Part shown: one piece after another, positions 45,719 through 55,221 of the stretch | Numbering within the stretch: the first letter of the stretch is position 1 | Layout: each line of letters begins with the position of its first letter | DNA from: Opitutaceae bacterium | GTDB taxonomy: Bacteria; Verrucomicrobiota; Verrucomicrobiia; Opitutales; Opitutaceae | Direction: 5' to 3' | Length of the DNA stretch: 64,000 bases | Assembly: GCA_028284385.1 (NCBI GenBank) | Contig: JANQRT010000003.1 | Span: forward strand, 124,001-188,000 | Translations under genes and position numbers: made by a program | The notes under the pieces: generated by a model | Database searches by the model: none | Told to the model about the DNA's origin: nothing | What the model saw: the letters and a program-made list of their open reading frames with translations, nothing else

Positions 45719-47155
45719 GTGTTTTCAGGTTACCAGAAGGAAGCTTTTTTCGACGAGATGTTCGTCGACGGCGATGGCGTGCATTTCGATCACTACCGAA
45801 CTTTGCACGAACGTTTCAAGGATCTGGATGCCGCGGAATTGGAAGAGAAGCGGCGTCTCGTTGAAACCGGATTTCTAGAGCAAGGCATCACTTTCACCGT
45901 TTATGGAGACGATCAAGGGACAGAGCGCATCTTTCCATTCGATTTGATTCCGCGTATTATTCCATATCACGAATGGCAACAGATTGAAAAGGGTCTTACC
46001 CAGAGAATTCTAGCTTTGAATCTCTTTTTGCACGACATTTACCATGATCGGAACATCATAAAAGACGGTATCGTTCCTGAGGATGTGGTTGAGGGAGCCG
46101 CCCACTATCGTCCTGAAATGATGGGGGTCGATGTACCGCAAGACATCTATATCCACATCTGCGGCACAGATTTGATTCGCGATGGGGACGGTCATTATCT
46201 TGTCTTGGAAGACAATGGGCGGTGCCCCTCGGGGGTTTCCTATCTCCTGGAGAATCGGGAAGCTATGAAGCGAGCGTTTCCGAGCATGTATCGGCAATAC
46301 GGGGTTCGTCCTGTCGACAACTACCCGGAGCTGCTTTTGAAAACGTTGCAGAGTCTCTGTCCGCGACCGGGTCAGACCCCGGTCTGCGCGCTTTTGACGC
46401 CGGGTGTTTACAACAGCGCTTATTTTGAGCACACCTTTCTGGCTCGAAAGATGGGAATCGAGATTGTGGAGGGCTCTGACCTCATCGCGATCGATGGCTA
46501 TGTCTACATGCGCACTACGAAGGGCCTTGTGCAGGTCGACGTGATCTATCGACGGCTGGATGACGATTTCCTGGACCCAACCGTTTTTCGCGAGGATTCC
46601 GTTTTGGGAGTTCCCGGTATCATGGACGCCTACCTGAGAGGAAATGTGGCTCTGGCGAATGCCGTAGGAACGGGGGTGGCGGATGACAAAGTCATCTATG
46701 CCTACGTCCCTGAGATGATTCGATACTACCTGGATCAGAATCCTATTCTGGAGAACGTTCCCACCTTTCTGGCGTGGCGCGAAGATGATCGGAAGTTCAT
46801 TTTGGATAACCTTGAAAAGCTGGTCGTCAAGGCCGCCAATGAGTCGGGCGGATACGGTATGCTGATGGGACCAGTCTCCACCTCCAAAGAGAGGGAGCAT
46901 TTTGCGGCTAAGATTCGTAGCAATCCTCGCAACTTCATTGCCCAGCCTGTCGTTTCGCTTTCACGACATCCCACGATCTGCGATGAAAAGGAGATCGAGG
47001 GCCGTCATATCGATCTCAGGCCGTTTATCCTCTATGGCAAGAATATCGAAATCATACCGGGAGGCTTAACCCGAGTGGCCTTGAGGAAAGGTTCCTTGGT
47101 GGTCAATTCCTCCCAGGGTGGCGGCAGTAAGGATACATGGGTGCTGTATCGATAG
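45719..47155 (+). CDS. Circularly permuted ATP-grasp protein (CP_ATPgrasp_2 type)
   Basis: 478 residues from a GTG at 45719. Recognisable blocks are [73 protein letters not shown] and the C-terminal [16 protein letters not shown] with [14 protein letters not shown]. This is the first gene of a conserved triad (ATP-grasp, alpha-E, transglutaminase) described as an amidoligase-type peptide-synthesis or modification system. It would join an amino or carboxyl group using ATP. The true metabolite is unknown. The next gene follows by 10 nt. Confidence 0.92.
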   Translation: MFSGYQKEAFFDEMFVDGDGVHFDHYRTLHERFKDLDAAELEEKRRLVETGFLEQGITFTVYGDDQGTERIFPFDLIPRIIPYHEWQQIEKGLTQRILALNLFLHDIYHDRNIIKDGIVPEDVVEGAAHYRPEMMGVDVPQDIYIHICGTDLIRDGDGHYLVLEDNGRCPSGVSYLLENREAMKRAFPSMYRQYGVRPVDNYPELLLKTLQSLCPRPGQTPVCALLTPGVYNSAYFEHTFLARKMGIEIVEGSDLIAIDGYVYMRTTKGLVQVDVIYRRLDDDFLDPTVFREDSVLGVPGIMDAYLRGNVALANAVGTGVADDKVIYAYVPEMIRYYLDQNPILENVPTFLAWREDDRKFILDNLEKLVVKAANESGGYGMLMGPVSTSKEREHFAAKIRSNPRNFIAQPVVSLSRHPTICDEKEIEGRHIDLRPFILYGKNIEIIPGGLTRVALRKGSLVVNSSQGGGSKDTWVLYR

Positions 47156-47165
47156 TTTAATTGTC

Positions 47166-48170
47166 ATGCTTTCTCGGGTTGCAAACAGTTTGTATTGGCT
47201 AAGTCGTTACCTTGAGCGAGCTGAAAACCTGGCTCGTCTGGTAGATGTCAATCGTCATGACGCTTTGGATGCGGGAGTCACTCTGAAAGAGGACAGCGAA
47301 TCGCTTTGGCGTCCGCTGCTCTACGCCACCTGTTCCGAGGAAATCTACAACGAGGCCAAGTCTGCTAAGCTCGAGGATCTCGATGTTGGGTGGTTTATCA
47401 CCTTTTCCCCCAGCAATCCGGATTCGATCTGCCAGAGCGTAGCTCAAGCCCGAGAAAACGCCCGTATGGCTCGCGACCAGATTTCCGAAGAAATGTGGCT
47501 CGAGCTGAATAGCATTCACCTCTTTCTTCAGTCCGCTAAAGCGGAGCGGCTCTGGAGGCGCCAGCCGGAGTCGCTTTATCGGGAGATCATTAAATTCTGC
47601 CTGCTTTTCGAGGGCCTGATCGATGCCACCATTTTGCGTGACGAAGGCTGGAATTTCATCCAGGCGGGCAAGTATCTGGAGAGGGCCGATAAGACTACTC
47701 GCGTTTTGGATATGCTGGCCTTCATGGGCGATCCTGATCGCGGAAAGCTGGCTTCGGCCTTGCGTTCCTGTTCCGGTTTCTCTGCATTTCGAGACGAATT
47801 TCGTGGTGACTTCACTTCAAGAAACGTCATGTCGTTCCTCCTGTTTTCCCAGTCGTTCCCCCGTTCCGTTCGCTTTTGTCTGCGACAGCTGGATCGGCAT
47901 TTGCACGCTATTTCGGGAACGCCGGAGGATGCCTATTCCAACGAGGCCGAAAGACTTACGGGAAGCGCCCTGGCCCAGCTGAATTTCTCGAGCGTCGAGA
48001 ATGTTTGGGCCATCGGCCAGCACCAATACATCGATAGCATGCAGAAGCAGTTCAACGATATCGGTCAGAACATTTTCGAAACCTATGTGCTGCTTCCCTC
48101 GGAGATTCGCAGCGTCACCAGGCAGGAAGGTTGGCAGTTGCAATGGCAGCAACAGCAACAACAGCAATAG
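47166..48170 (+). CDS. Alpha-E domain protein
   Basis: 334 residues from the ATG at 47166 (MLSRVANSLYWLSRYLERAE, the defining opening of the family). It is almost all alpha-helical, with NARMARDQISEEMWLELNS and GKYLERADKTTRVLDML typical. It is part of the ATP-grasp operon and thought to act with the neighbours in peptide ligation or modification. The C terminus ends in a run of glutamines (WQQQQQQQ) just before the stop, coded by CAG/CAA repeats that could slip. The transglutaminase gene starts 10 nt downstream. Confidence 0.92.
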   Translation: MLSRVANSLYWLSRYLERAENLARLVDVNRHDALDAGVTLKEDSESLWRPLLYATCSEEIYNEAKSAKLEDLDVGWFITFSPSNPDSICQSVAQARENARMARDQISEEMWLELNSIHLFLQSAKAERLWRRQPESLYREIIKFCLLFEGLIDATILRDEGWNFIQAGKYLERADKTTRVLDMLAFMGDPDRGKLASALRSCSGFSAFRDEFRGDFTSRNVMSFLLFSQSFPRSVRFCLRQLDRHLHAISGTPEDAYSNEAERLTGSALAQLNFSSVENVWAIGQHQYIDSMQKQFNDIGQNIFETYVLLPSEIRSVTRQEGWQLQWQQQQQQQ

Positions 48171-48180
48171 CAAGTTTTCG

Positions 48181-49035
48181 ATGCGCCTCCGCCTCCATCA
48201 CCGCACTGAATATCGATATTCGGAACCTGTATCCAATAATGCGAACGAGTTGAGGCTGCAGCCGCCGACAACCCTCTGGCAGTCCTGCGAATCCAGTTTC
48301 ATCAGCGTGTTGCCGGGGACTCGTTTGTCTCATTACGAGGACCTTAATGTGAACGTGGTTCACTATTTCGAGATCTCCAAGCCCCACAACCGTCTCGTCA
48401 TCGATAGTAGGGCTACGGTGAATACGAAAAGCAAAGTGAATTTCGATAGACTCCCCTACGGATTTCTCCATCGCGATCTGGATTGCTGTCGTAGTATGGA
48501 GGACTGCCATCCGTTTTTGCAGAACAGTCATCATATTGAAGTGACGCCGGAAATTTGGCGCTATGCTCTCGATATCAAAGGGGATTCGGAAGACGTGTTC
48601 CAAACCAGCTATGCCATCATGGAGCACATCTTCGAGAACTATCAATACCAGTCAGGGGCGACCAACGTATCCACTCATGCGAGCGAAGTGCTCGATGGCA
48701 AAGCGGGCGTATGTCAGGATTTCGCTCATGCCATGGTTGCTCTCTGCCGTTCCTTGTGCATTCCCGCTCGCTATGTGAGTGGCTATTTTTTCGATGCCAC
48801 TCGAGGTCATCATTTAAGAGGATCAGAGGCTTCCCACGCTTGGGTCGAAGTCTATATCGACACTTTCGGGTGGATCGGCCTGGATCCCACCAACAACAAG
48901 GTCGTTGACGACACCTACATTATTCTAGCTCGGGGACGTGACTATCGCGACGTGGCCCCCGTTATCGGAGCCTACTACGGAGCAGGCAAGAGTGCGATGA
49001 ATGTGAGTGTTGATGTCCAGCGCCTGGATGGATAG
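48181..49035 (+). CDS. Transglutaminase-family protein
   Basis: 284 residues from the ATG at 48181. An N-terminal beta domain (RLRLHHRTEYRYSEPVSNNA) precedes the transglutaminase-like cysteine protease fold: catalytic Cys in GKAGVCQDFAHAMVAL, His in SEASHAWVEVYID and Asp in GLDPTNN. It has no signal peptide. In the conserved triad it may cleave or transfer the peptide made by the ATP-grasp protein. This is the third and last gene of the operon. Confidence 0.93.
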   Translation: MRLRLHHRTEYRYSEPVSNNANELRLQPPTTLWQSCESSFISVLPGTRLSHYEDLNVNVVHYFEISKPHNRLVIDSRATVNTKSKVNFDRLPYGFLHRDLDCCRSMEDCHPFLQNSHHIEVTPEIWRYALDIKGDSEDVFQTSYAIMEHIFENYQYQSGATNVSTHASEVLDGKAGVCQDFAHAMVALCRSLCIPARYVSGYFFDATRGHHLRGSEASHAWVEVYIDTFGWIGLDPTNNKVVDDTYIILARGRDYRDVAPVIGAYYGAGKSAMNVSVDVQRLDG

Positions 49036-49053
49036 CGCGACCTGTATCCAAAA

Positions 49054-49197
49054 CATCATCATCTTTTTCTCTCCTTCTATAAACTCTAAGCTATAAGATA
49101 CTCGTCTCAGGTAGCGGAGCTTCTGAGATTTTCCGAAACTATCTGAATTGGTAGCGGAAGTGGAAGAAGAAAGGAGAATGAGAAGAAGATGATGAGG
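49054..49197. repeat. Imperfect long inverted repeat (MITE- or REP-like)
   Basis: CATCATCATCTTTTTCTC at 49054-49071 onward is an imperfect reverse complement of GAGAAGAAGATGATGAGG at 49180-49197, with matching CTCC/GGAG steps inside. The centre (49115-49140) resembles the CGGAACGT hairpin repeats. About 144 bp; no gene. Confidence 0.45.
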
Positions 49198-49331
49198 CCA
49201 AGCATCGCCAAGATTTTAACCACGGAATTCATGCAATCCGTATGAGGTTTAAAGTCCCATTTCAATTCTGCGATTAAATTTCTAGTCCTGTCCTATTGCT
49301 ATTTCGCAAAGAGCCAAGTAGACCAATTATC

Positions 49332-49811
49332 ATGGTTTGGAAATGGATTAGGCTCTCTGTGCTGTTTAGCTCCCTGTCTCTAGTTTTGACTGCCCAGGAT
49401 TCCGATAATCAAGCTGAAGTCGAAGAGGATTTAGGAGAAGTGCTGATCGAGCGTTTCAACGCTTCGCCTTTGGAAGAAGAGATCGGTTATTCGCAAGCGG
49501 TTAGGGTAGGGCAGCTTGTCTTCGTGTCAGGTACCACTGCTCCTGGAAAAACGCTCCAAGAACAGCTAAAGACCATCTATATTCGTATCCAGTCTTCGCT
49601 GGCTCAATTCAACTGCAGCATGGACGATGTGGTACAAGAGCGTATCCAAACAACGGACATGGAAGTTTTGAGAAAAGCCCAGAAACTGAGGAAGCGCTTC
49701 TATAAGCCAGGAGCCTATCCTACCACAACCTGGACCGAAGTAGAGCGACTGTATGACGAGACCAGTCTAGTTATGGTGGACGTTGTAGCGGTCATTAGGA
49801 AATTCGATTAA
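49332..49811 (+). CDS. Exported RidA-like protein lacking the usual arginine
   Basis: 159 residues from the ATG at 49332, giving a signal peptide (MVWKWIRLSVLFSSLSLVLT). The rest is the RidA/YjgF fold: GYSQAVRVGQLVFVSGTTAP, LAQFNCSMDDVVQERIQTTD and MVDVVAVIRKFD. Cytoplasmic RidA deaminates reactive enamines, using an arginine in a P-x-R-x-x-V-like segment. Here that place reads YPTTTWTEVERL, with threonine, so deaminase activity is doubtful. Export is also atypical for RidA. Confidence 0.82.
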   Translation: MVWKWIRLSVLFSSLSLVLTAQDSDNQAEVEEDLGEVLIERFNASPLEEEIGYSQAVRVGQLVFVSGTTAPGKTLQEQLKTIYIRIQSSLAQFNCSMDDVVQERIQTTDMEVLRKAQKLRKRFYKPGAYPTTTWTEVERLYDETSLVMVDVVAVIRKFD

Positions 49812-49951
49812 ATTTTTCCCACATGTCGTGCGATAAGCGTGTTTTGTTATTTCAAAAATCACTTTTATGCAGTTAGCAAGGGCTCTTAACTCGTCTCGTT
49901 ATAACTCAAAAGCTAGTCGACTAGCTTGTCTCTATTCATTTTTATACAGCT

Positions 49952-50806
49952 ATGTCGGATAAACGAAAAGTCGTCATCACCGGAGCCTGCGGGAAAGTCT
50001 CCAGCCTTCTCATCCCCGAATTGAGCCAGCACTACGACCTTACCTTGATAGACGTAAAGCCTGGCGAACGACAAGGCGAAGAACTGGAAAACCTCATTAC
50101 CGCTGATCTAGTCGACCAGGATCGAGACCAGTACCGTCAACACTTTGCGGGGGCCGATACTATCATTCACAACGGCTTTTTCCGAACGGGGGATAATGTC
50201 GTGACTGGCGATTATTTCCAGCCCGAGCTAGCCAATGTGCAAATGGCCTACAACATTTACCGCACTGCCTGGGAGGAAGGCGTTCGGCGCGTTATTATGA
50301 CCAGTTCCAATCACGCCGCGGATTATTATGAGAGGTTGCTGCTTGATGGAAAAATGGATACGATTTCCCACGAGACGCAAAATCGATCCTACGCCTGGTA
50401 TGGCTGGGCCAAAGACGCCTACGAGCACATGGGTTTCGTCTTCGCTCTTGGCGAAATCAACGGCAAGCCGCTGGAAAATGTTCAGATTCGTATTGGCGCT
50501 CCACGCGAAGACGACATCGACCGGTGCGAGCTAGGTGACCTGCGAAAAGCGAGACGAGCCCTGGCTACCTACATAAGTCAGCGAGACCTATGTCAGCTCT
50601 ACATCAAGAGCATCGAATGCGAGGACATCCGAGATAAACAGGGAATCCCCTTCCAGATATTCTATGGCATCAGCGGCAACAACCACGCCTTCTGGAGCCT
50701 TGTCAATGCGCGCGAGGTTATTGGATACGAACCGCAAGACAACAGCGACATCCGCTTCCGCGACAAATGGCAAAAGCACATCGAAGCCGCCGATCATACG
50801 GCCTAG
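49952..50806 (+). CDS. NAD-dependent epimerase/dehydratase-family protein (uronate dehydrogenase-like)
   Basis: 284 residues of the extended short-chain dehydrogenase class. The nucleotide-binding loop is VVITGACGKVSSLLI, the catalytic Tyr-x-x-x-Lys is in YAWYGWAKDAYEH, and the serine is in IMTSSNHAADYY. This combination resembles uronate dehydrogenases, which oxidise uronic acids, or related sugar epimerases. It stands alone between the RidA-like gene and the winged-helix pair; a link with glycan breakdown is plausible but not shown. Confidence 0.83.
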   Translation: MSDKRKVVITGACGKVSSLLIPELSQHYDLTLIDVKPGERQGEELENLITADLVDQDRDQYRQHFAGADTIIHNGFFRTGDNVVTGDYFQPELANVQMAYNIYRTAWEEGVRRVIMTSSNHAADYYERLLLDGKMDTISHETQNRSYAWYGWAKDAYEHMGFVFALGEINGKPLENVQIRIGAPREDDIDRCELGDLRKARRALATYISQRDLCQLYIKSIECEDIRDKQGIPFQIFYGISGNNHAFWSLVNAREVIGYEPQDNSDIRFRDKWQKHIEAADHTA

Positions 50807-50931
50807 TTCCCCTGTTCAGAGCAACGTAGAAAGAGCCTGATCGAAGATGAAGGGCTCGTGAACATAAAAACCATCAACCGGATTCTGGAAATTGCGACCG
50901 CTTCTTCCTGTAAAGTAAAGCTAGGTCGATG

Positions 50932-51252
50932 TCACTTGTTTCCAGCGCTCTTCCTCAGACTGTCCAGCTTCTTCCAGTGCGTTTCGATACGCTTTCTACC
51001 TTTGCGAGTGAGCTTCAAGTTCGTATGTGTCCTCTTCCCTCGAAAGGATTTCTCGATCTCTAGCAATTCCGCGTTTTCAAGCTTTGTTAGGTGACTCGAC
51101 AGATTACCCTTCGTCAGGCCGGTCAATCGCTGTAAGAGAAGGAAGTCCGCCTCTTCGACACTCGAGAGGGCCGTCATAATTGCCAGTCGCGCTGGCTCGT
51201 GTATCAAACGTTCAAGTGTCGCAATTTCTTCGAATATTTCTCGATCACTCAT
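50932..51252 (-). CDS. Winged-helix transcriptional regulator (HTH_34-like)
   Basis: 106 residues from the ATG at 51252, whose first bases overlap the stop of the membrane-protein gene (ATGAGTGA). It opens with SDREIFEEIATLERLIHEPA, then AIMTALSSVEEADFLLLQRL, the recognition helix GLTKGNLSSHLTKLE and the wing FRGKRTHTNLKLTRKGRKR. It probably represses its own operon through the paired sites at 51924-51999. Confidence 0.87.
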   Translation of the reverse strand: MSDREIFEEIATLERLIHEPARLAIMTALSSVEEADFLLLQRLTGLTKGNLSSHLTKLENAELLEIEKSFRGKRTHTNLKLTRKGRKRIETHWKKLDSLRKSAGNK

Positions 51253-51898
51253 AGGTGTCACTGGCGGGTGGAAACTTACTTAAGAAAGTTATATAATCGA
51301 CTATACCCGCAACCATTAATTGGATACCAAAGATCATTATTGGAAAGTTTTTCATGCCGTAAGCGCCCGAAAATCCCAAAGTGTTTGCGAAAAGGACAGC
51401 AAGAATGCCACCGGCGATCAACATGAGGTTGAAGTAATTGTTTTTGCCGGGATAGCCTGACAGTTTTCTCAGCTGAACATACCTGAATATAAAGACAAAA
51501 ACGAAGCCTATGCCGGTTAAGCTAATCGGCGTGGCTTGCTTGATATCCAACACAATCGCGACCAATAGCGAAAGCGAAAACAAAATCCCCAGGCGAGTGG
51601 ACTTTTCGCGTTCGCCTTGTAGGGGTTTCATGGATCCAAATTGATTGCGATACCATCGACTTGCGAAATAAAACGCGCCCAGACTGATTGCGCCAGAGGC
51701 AAGTACCCATGGCTCCGGCGTTTCGCTGATGGTGAAAAACAGATTCGATGTAAACAGGAAGAATCCCCCGATTACGCCGTTAATCCCATATAGAAGCTGA
51801 ATGTAGAGTGGGACCCTCCGGAGATCCTCTAAAAGCCTCGAGTCATAAATCATTTTCCCTTTCTGGTTCGGGCGTATGGCATCTTCGCTCATCGTCAT
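51245..51898 (-). CDS. Multi-pass membrane protein of unknown function
   Basis: 217 residues with about six hydrophobic segments (around 30-50, 62-80, 100-117, 122-140, 155-172, 180-200). The cytoplasmic N terminus is charged. No transporter or enzyme motif was recognised. It is the first gene of a two-gene operon with the winged-helix regulator, coupled by an 8-nt overlap, so it may be the regulator's main target or may itself tune it. Confidence 0.7.
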   Translation of the reverse strand: MTMSEDAIRPNQKGKMIYDSRLLEDLRRVPLYIQLLYGINGVIGGFFLFTSNLFFTISETPEPWVLASGAISLGAFYFASRWYRNQFGSMKPLQGEREKSTRLGILFSLSLLVAIVLDIKQATPISLTGIGFVFVFIFRYVQLRKLSGYPGKNNYFNLMLIAGGILAVLFANTLGFSGAYGMKNFPIMIFGIQLMVAGIVDYITFLSKFPPASDTYE

Positions 51899-51923
51899 TA
51901 TTTCACTATTTATAGTTTGTTCT

Positions 51924-51999
51924 CAATTTGGTTTGCAATACAGACCAAACGCTGAATCGCCAGTTGGCAAGTAAATAGTTTGTATTGCAAACCGGTCTG
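51924..51999 (-). promoter_or_regulatory. Operator/promoter region of the membrane-protein/regulator operon
   Basis: GGTTTGCAATACA at 51930-51942 recurs as its perfect 13-nt reverse complement TGTATTGCAAACC at 51981-51993. Each is part of an imperfect palindrome (TTTGGT...ACCAAA for the first; GCAAACC-GGTCTGC for the second). Two divergently placed sites 26-102 nt upstream of the membrane-protein start fit binding by the coupled winged-helix regulator. Confidence 0.6.
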
Positions 52000-52325
52000 C
52001 AAAAACCAAAGTCAATAAACTTCAATCGACAACTAGTCAGGCGCGAAGCCATCTTCTTCCATCTGCGTACACCTGTGGTTCAACTCTCCAACCCCTATTT
52101 CACGATTCCCCGATTCGTATAGTGGGCGGTAGTCGAGTCTCCGAATGCGCCTGCTGCCCTCGGCCAAAGAGTGTTCAGCTTCCTGGAGCACTTAAATTGT
52201 ACCAAATGATGAATACATTTTCGCATTAACGAGTGGAATGCAAGTGTCGCGGAACGTTTCGCGCATCCCTATTCCCTGTAAAGTCTAAGGTTGCGTGACA
52301 TGAGCGCATCCAAATAAAGTGGATT
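52000..52325. other. Intergenic region with a half REP-like palindrome
   Basis: No gene. CGGAACGTTTCGCGC at 52250-52264 matches the left arm of the CGGAACGT hairpins at 33578 and 39122, with the right arm decayed. Confidence 0.4.
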
Positions 52326-53870
52326 ATGAGTCCGCACCCTGCGATCGGCCGTTTTCTGCCCTTTTGGACTGCTTTTCTAATCGCTGCGCTTCTACTTCCG
52401 TCTGGCGTTTCTCTGTTCGCGAAAAAGAAGGAATTTCCGATCGAGCTCGAGAAGATGTCGGGACGGCAAGGCAAACTGCTGTTTAAGGCGACTTGGGGTT
52501 GGGGTGGCCGCCTTGGCACCTTTCATGATGTGGACGCTGATGGACAACTCGAATTCATCGCCCTCGACCGCAAGAAGGGCAATGTCTCGCTACGTCTCAT
52601 CCAGATCGACTCCGAAGGACCGGCGTTTGATGTGGCCGCGGGCAAAGGAAACGGCGCGGGTCTGGCGGCAGTCAATCTCGATGATGACGCAGCCATGGAG
52701 TTCGTCGTGGCTTATGGTGATAAACTCAGCGCGTTAGAAGCTGGCTTAGTTGGGGCGCTAAACGGTCTGTTGGCGACCTTCGTTGGCGTGCCGATCGTCG
52801 AAGCGGGTAACACTACGTGGGTCGTGACTCCCGTCCTGCGCCCCGATCGCATGGTCGATCTTCATGACATCGTGGCTTTCGACGACGACGGTTCCCGCCT
52901 TTGGCATCGCGATTTGAAGGCCGAGAAGGCTGCAGGCGAACCTTGGAAAGAAACACGTTTCCAGTGGATCGTTCAGCACGCCGATCGCTTTGACGCGACG
53001 ATCATCATCACTGACGACGCTCGCCAGGAATTGATCGGCCTATCCGCGCAGGATGGCAGTATTCGGTGGACGCGGTCCTTGGTCGGCAAGACTCCTTCCT
53101 CGCGACGCGGGTTCTCCGCCTTAATCGACCAGGAAAGATTGCTGCCTGTCTTGTTCTCTCCCGACAACGTGCTCATTCTCGATCCTGACACCGGCTCGCC
53201 GGTATTCGACGGGACGGTAGAACGTGGCGTGGCGCAGTTGCCAAGCTGGCATGTTTTCAGTGAGGGCCGTCAAAAAAGCTACCTTGTGTTCGGAGAGAAC
53301 CGGACCGAGATACGGATGGTCGGCCTCGACTCCGGGTCTACACTATGGAGCGCGAGCGCCTCGGACAAGGTCCTTGAAATCGTACCTCTGCCTGACGGCG
53401 AACGATTTATCATGGTATCTAACGATGGGATACAATTAATGAACACCGGCGGCGAAACCCTTGCTCGTTACACGGCTCCTGAGAAAATCAAAACCAAGTT
53501 TCCCCCCGTGTATCGGGATCTCAATGACGATGGCGAGATGGAACTCATTTTCGTCTCAGGCAAGAAATTCATATGCTGGCAGCCGGCCACCAACGAGCTG
53601 CTTTGGGAAGCATCGATGTTCGGCATCGTTGGCGGAGCGAATCCCGTGCAGCTCTACGATTCGTTTCACGACATTGACCAAGATGGCTGGCTCGACGTTC
53701 CAGGCTCGAAGGGAGGCGGTACAGGACGCTGGCTCTCTGGCAAGACGGGAGCTGTGTTGAGCGAGGTTGGCAACGGCAGCGCGCCGCCTATCGTTGGTGA
53801 TTGGGACCGCGACGGCCAAGCTGAAGTTTTCTGGTTCAATACCTGGTACGAAGTCCCCGTCGTAAACTAG
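52326..53870 (+). CDS. Secreted or membrane-anchored beta-propeller (VCBS/PQQ-like) protein
   Basis: 514 residues. An N-terminal hydrophobic stretch (about 13-32) may be a signal peptide or anchor. Repeated Asp-rich blade motifs follow: DVDADGQLEFIA, NLDDDAAMEFV, DLNDDGEMELIF, DIDQDGWLDV and DWDRDGQAEVFWF. Each is a DxDxDG calcium-binding-like loop typical of FG-GAP/VCBS or PQQ-like propellers, interrupted by WxWD-type PQQ segments (GSTLWSA, NELLWEA). Such proteins bind surfaces or partners. Coding sequence looks more GC-rich than neighbours. Confidence 0.78.
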   Translation: MSPHPAIGRFLPFWTAFLIAALLLPSGVSLFAKKKEFPIELEKMSGRQGKLLFKATWGWGGRLGTFHDVDADGQLEFIALDRKKGNVSLRLIQIDSEGPAFDVAAGKGNGAGLAAVNLDDDAAMEFVVAYGDKLSALEAGLVGALNGLLATFVGVPIVEAGNTTWVVTPVLRPDRMVDLHDIVAFDDDGSRLWHRDLKAEKAAGEPWKETRFQWIVQHADRFDATIIITDDARQELIGLSAQDGSIRWTRSLVGKTPSSRRGFSALIDQERLLPVLFSPDNVLILDPDTGSPVFDGTVERGVAQLPSWHVFSEGRQKSYLVFGENRTEIRMVGLDSGSTLWSASASDKVLEIVPLPDGERFIMVSNDGIQLMNTGGETLARYTAPEKIKTKFPPVYRDLNDDGEMELIFVSGKKFICWQPATNELLWEASMFGIVGGANPVQLYDSFHDIDQDGWLDVPGSKGGGTGRWLSGKTGAVLSEVGNGSAPPIVGDWDRDGQAEVFWFNTWYEVPVVN

Positions 53871-54018
53871 ACCGATCGCGAAAATCTTTTTGCCGAGCGA
53901 ATAGCGCATTGAATCGGCTGAGGCTTGCGCCATCAAGCTAGTATTTGTGCTTTACGGACCACAGCATGCTTCTTTGAAACGCTTGCCAAATCCAGCTGAA
54001 TCCTCGAAATGAAGCAGC

Positions 54019-55221
54019 ATGAGTTATCATCCGTCGGAAGAAGTTTTGGATAAGTATGCGGATATTCTGATTAATTTCGCATTGAATAGTGGAGAGGGCG
54101 TCAAGGCTGGGGAAGTGGTGCAGCTTCGAGTGCCGGAATGCGCTAAGCCGATGCTCGTTGCATTGCGTCGGTCGGTGCTTAAGGCGGGCGCCCACCCGAT
54201 CATCTTCTTCACGCCCGATGATTTCTCGCGAGAGTTCTTCGAGCTGGCCAGTGACGAACAGCTCGATTATTTCCCGGAAATCTACATGAAAGGCCTGGTC
54301 GATCAGGTTGATCACACGGTGGCCATTCTTGCCGAGACCGATAAGCGTGAGCTGGATGGGATCGACAGCAAGAAGATCATGGCTCAGCAAAAAGCCTTCA
54401 AACCCTACATGGACTGGCGTCGCGACAAGGAAAGCGCGGGCGACTACACTTGGACCTTAGCCATGTACGGTACCAAGGCCATGGCTGACGAGGTCAATAT
54501 GACGGAGGAGGAGTATTGGGCCGAGATCATAAACGCCTGCTATTTGGATGACGACGATCCAGTTGCTCGCTGGAGCGAACTGCACAAGAGCCAGGAGGAG
54601 ATCAAAGCCAAGCTGGACGCTTTGCCTATCGATAAGCTTCATATCGAAGCGGCGGATACGGATCTATGGGTCAAGATTGGGAAGAACCGTAGATGGCTGG
54701 GCGGTTCTGGTCGCAATATTCCCAGCTTCGAGCTTTTCATCTCTCCTGATTGGCGAGGCACTAGTGGGAAGGTTCAGTTTACCGAGCCTCTGTATCGCTA
54801 TGGTTCGCTGATTGAAAAAGCGTATCTGGAATTCGAGGACGGTTTGGTCACCAAAGCAACGGCCGAAAAGGGTGAAGATCTGCTCAAGGAAATGGTGGCC
54901 GTCGAGAATGCGGATAAAATCGGCGAGTTTTCACTGACTGATCGTCGCTTCTCTCGCATTACCAAGTTCATGGGGGAGACGCTTTTCGACGAAAATGTGG
55001 GTGGTGATAACGGCAATACCCATATCGCCGTCGGTATGGCGTATCGAGACTCCTACGACGGCGATCCCATGTCGGTTTCAGACGATCAATGGGTAGAGAT
55101 GGGCTTCAATAACTCCGTAGTGCACACGGATATCGTTGCCACTTCAAATCGAACGGTTACTGCGTATCTAGAAGATGGATCTAGTAAGGTGATTTATCGA
55201 GATGGGGAATTCCAGATCTAA
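54019..55221 (+). CDS. M29-family aminopeptidase
   Basis: 400 residues with the thermophilic metallo-aminopeptidase pattern. Metal-ligand candidates are the Glu in FTEPLYRYG and in GETLFDEN, the His in THIAVGMAYR, and the His and Asp in VHTDIVA. It cleaves N-terminal amino acids from peptides in the cytoplasm (no signal peptide). It stands alone, and its neighbour sulfatase is convergent. Confidence 0.9.
   Translation: MSYHPSEEVLDKYADILINFALNSGEGVKAGEVVQLRVPECAKPMLVALRRSVLKAGAHPIIFFTPDDFSREFFELASDEQLDYFPEIYMKGLVDQVDHTVAILAETDKRELDGIDSKKIMAQQKAFKPYMDWRRDKESAGDYTWTLAMYGTKAMADEVNMTEEEYWAEIINACYLDDDDPVARWSELHKSQEEIKAKLDALPIDKLHIEAADTDLWVKIGKNRRWLGGSGRNIPSFELFISPDWRGTSGKVQFTEPLYRYGSLIEKAYLEFEDGLVTKATAEKGEDLLKEMVAVENADKIGEFSLTDRRFSRITKFMGETLFDENVGGDNGNTHIAVGMAYRDSYDGDPMSVSDDQWVEMGFNNSVVHTDIVATSNRTVTAYLEDGSSKVIYRDGEFQI

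Noticed and set aside
46010..46900. 296-codon minus-strand open frame inside the ATP-grasp gene
   Set aside because: It lies wholly antisense to a clearly recognisable conserved gene, has no family motif or ribosome-binding site, and is a by-product of codon bias.
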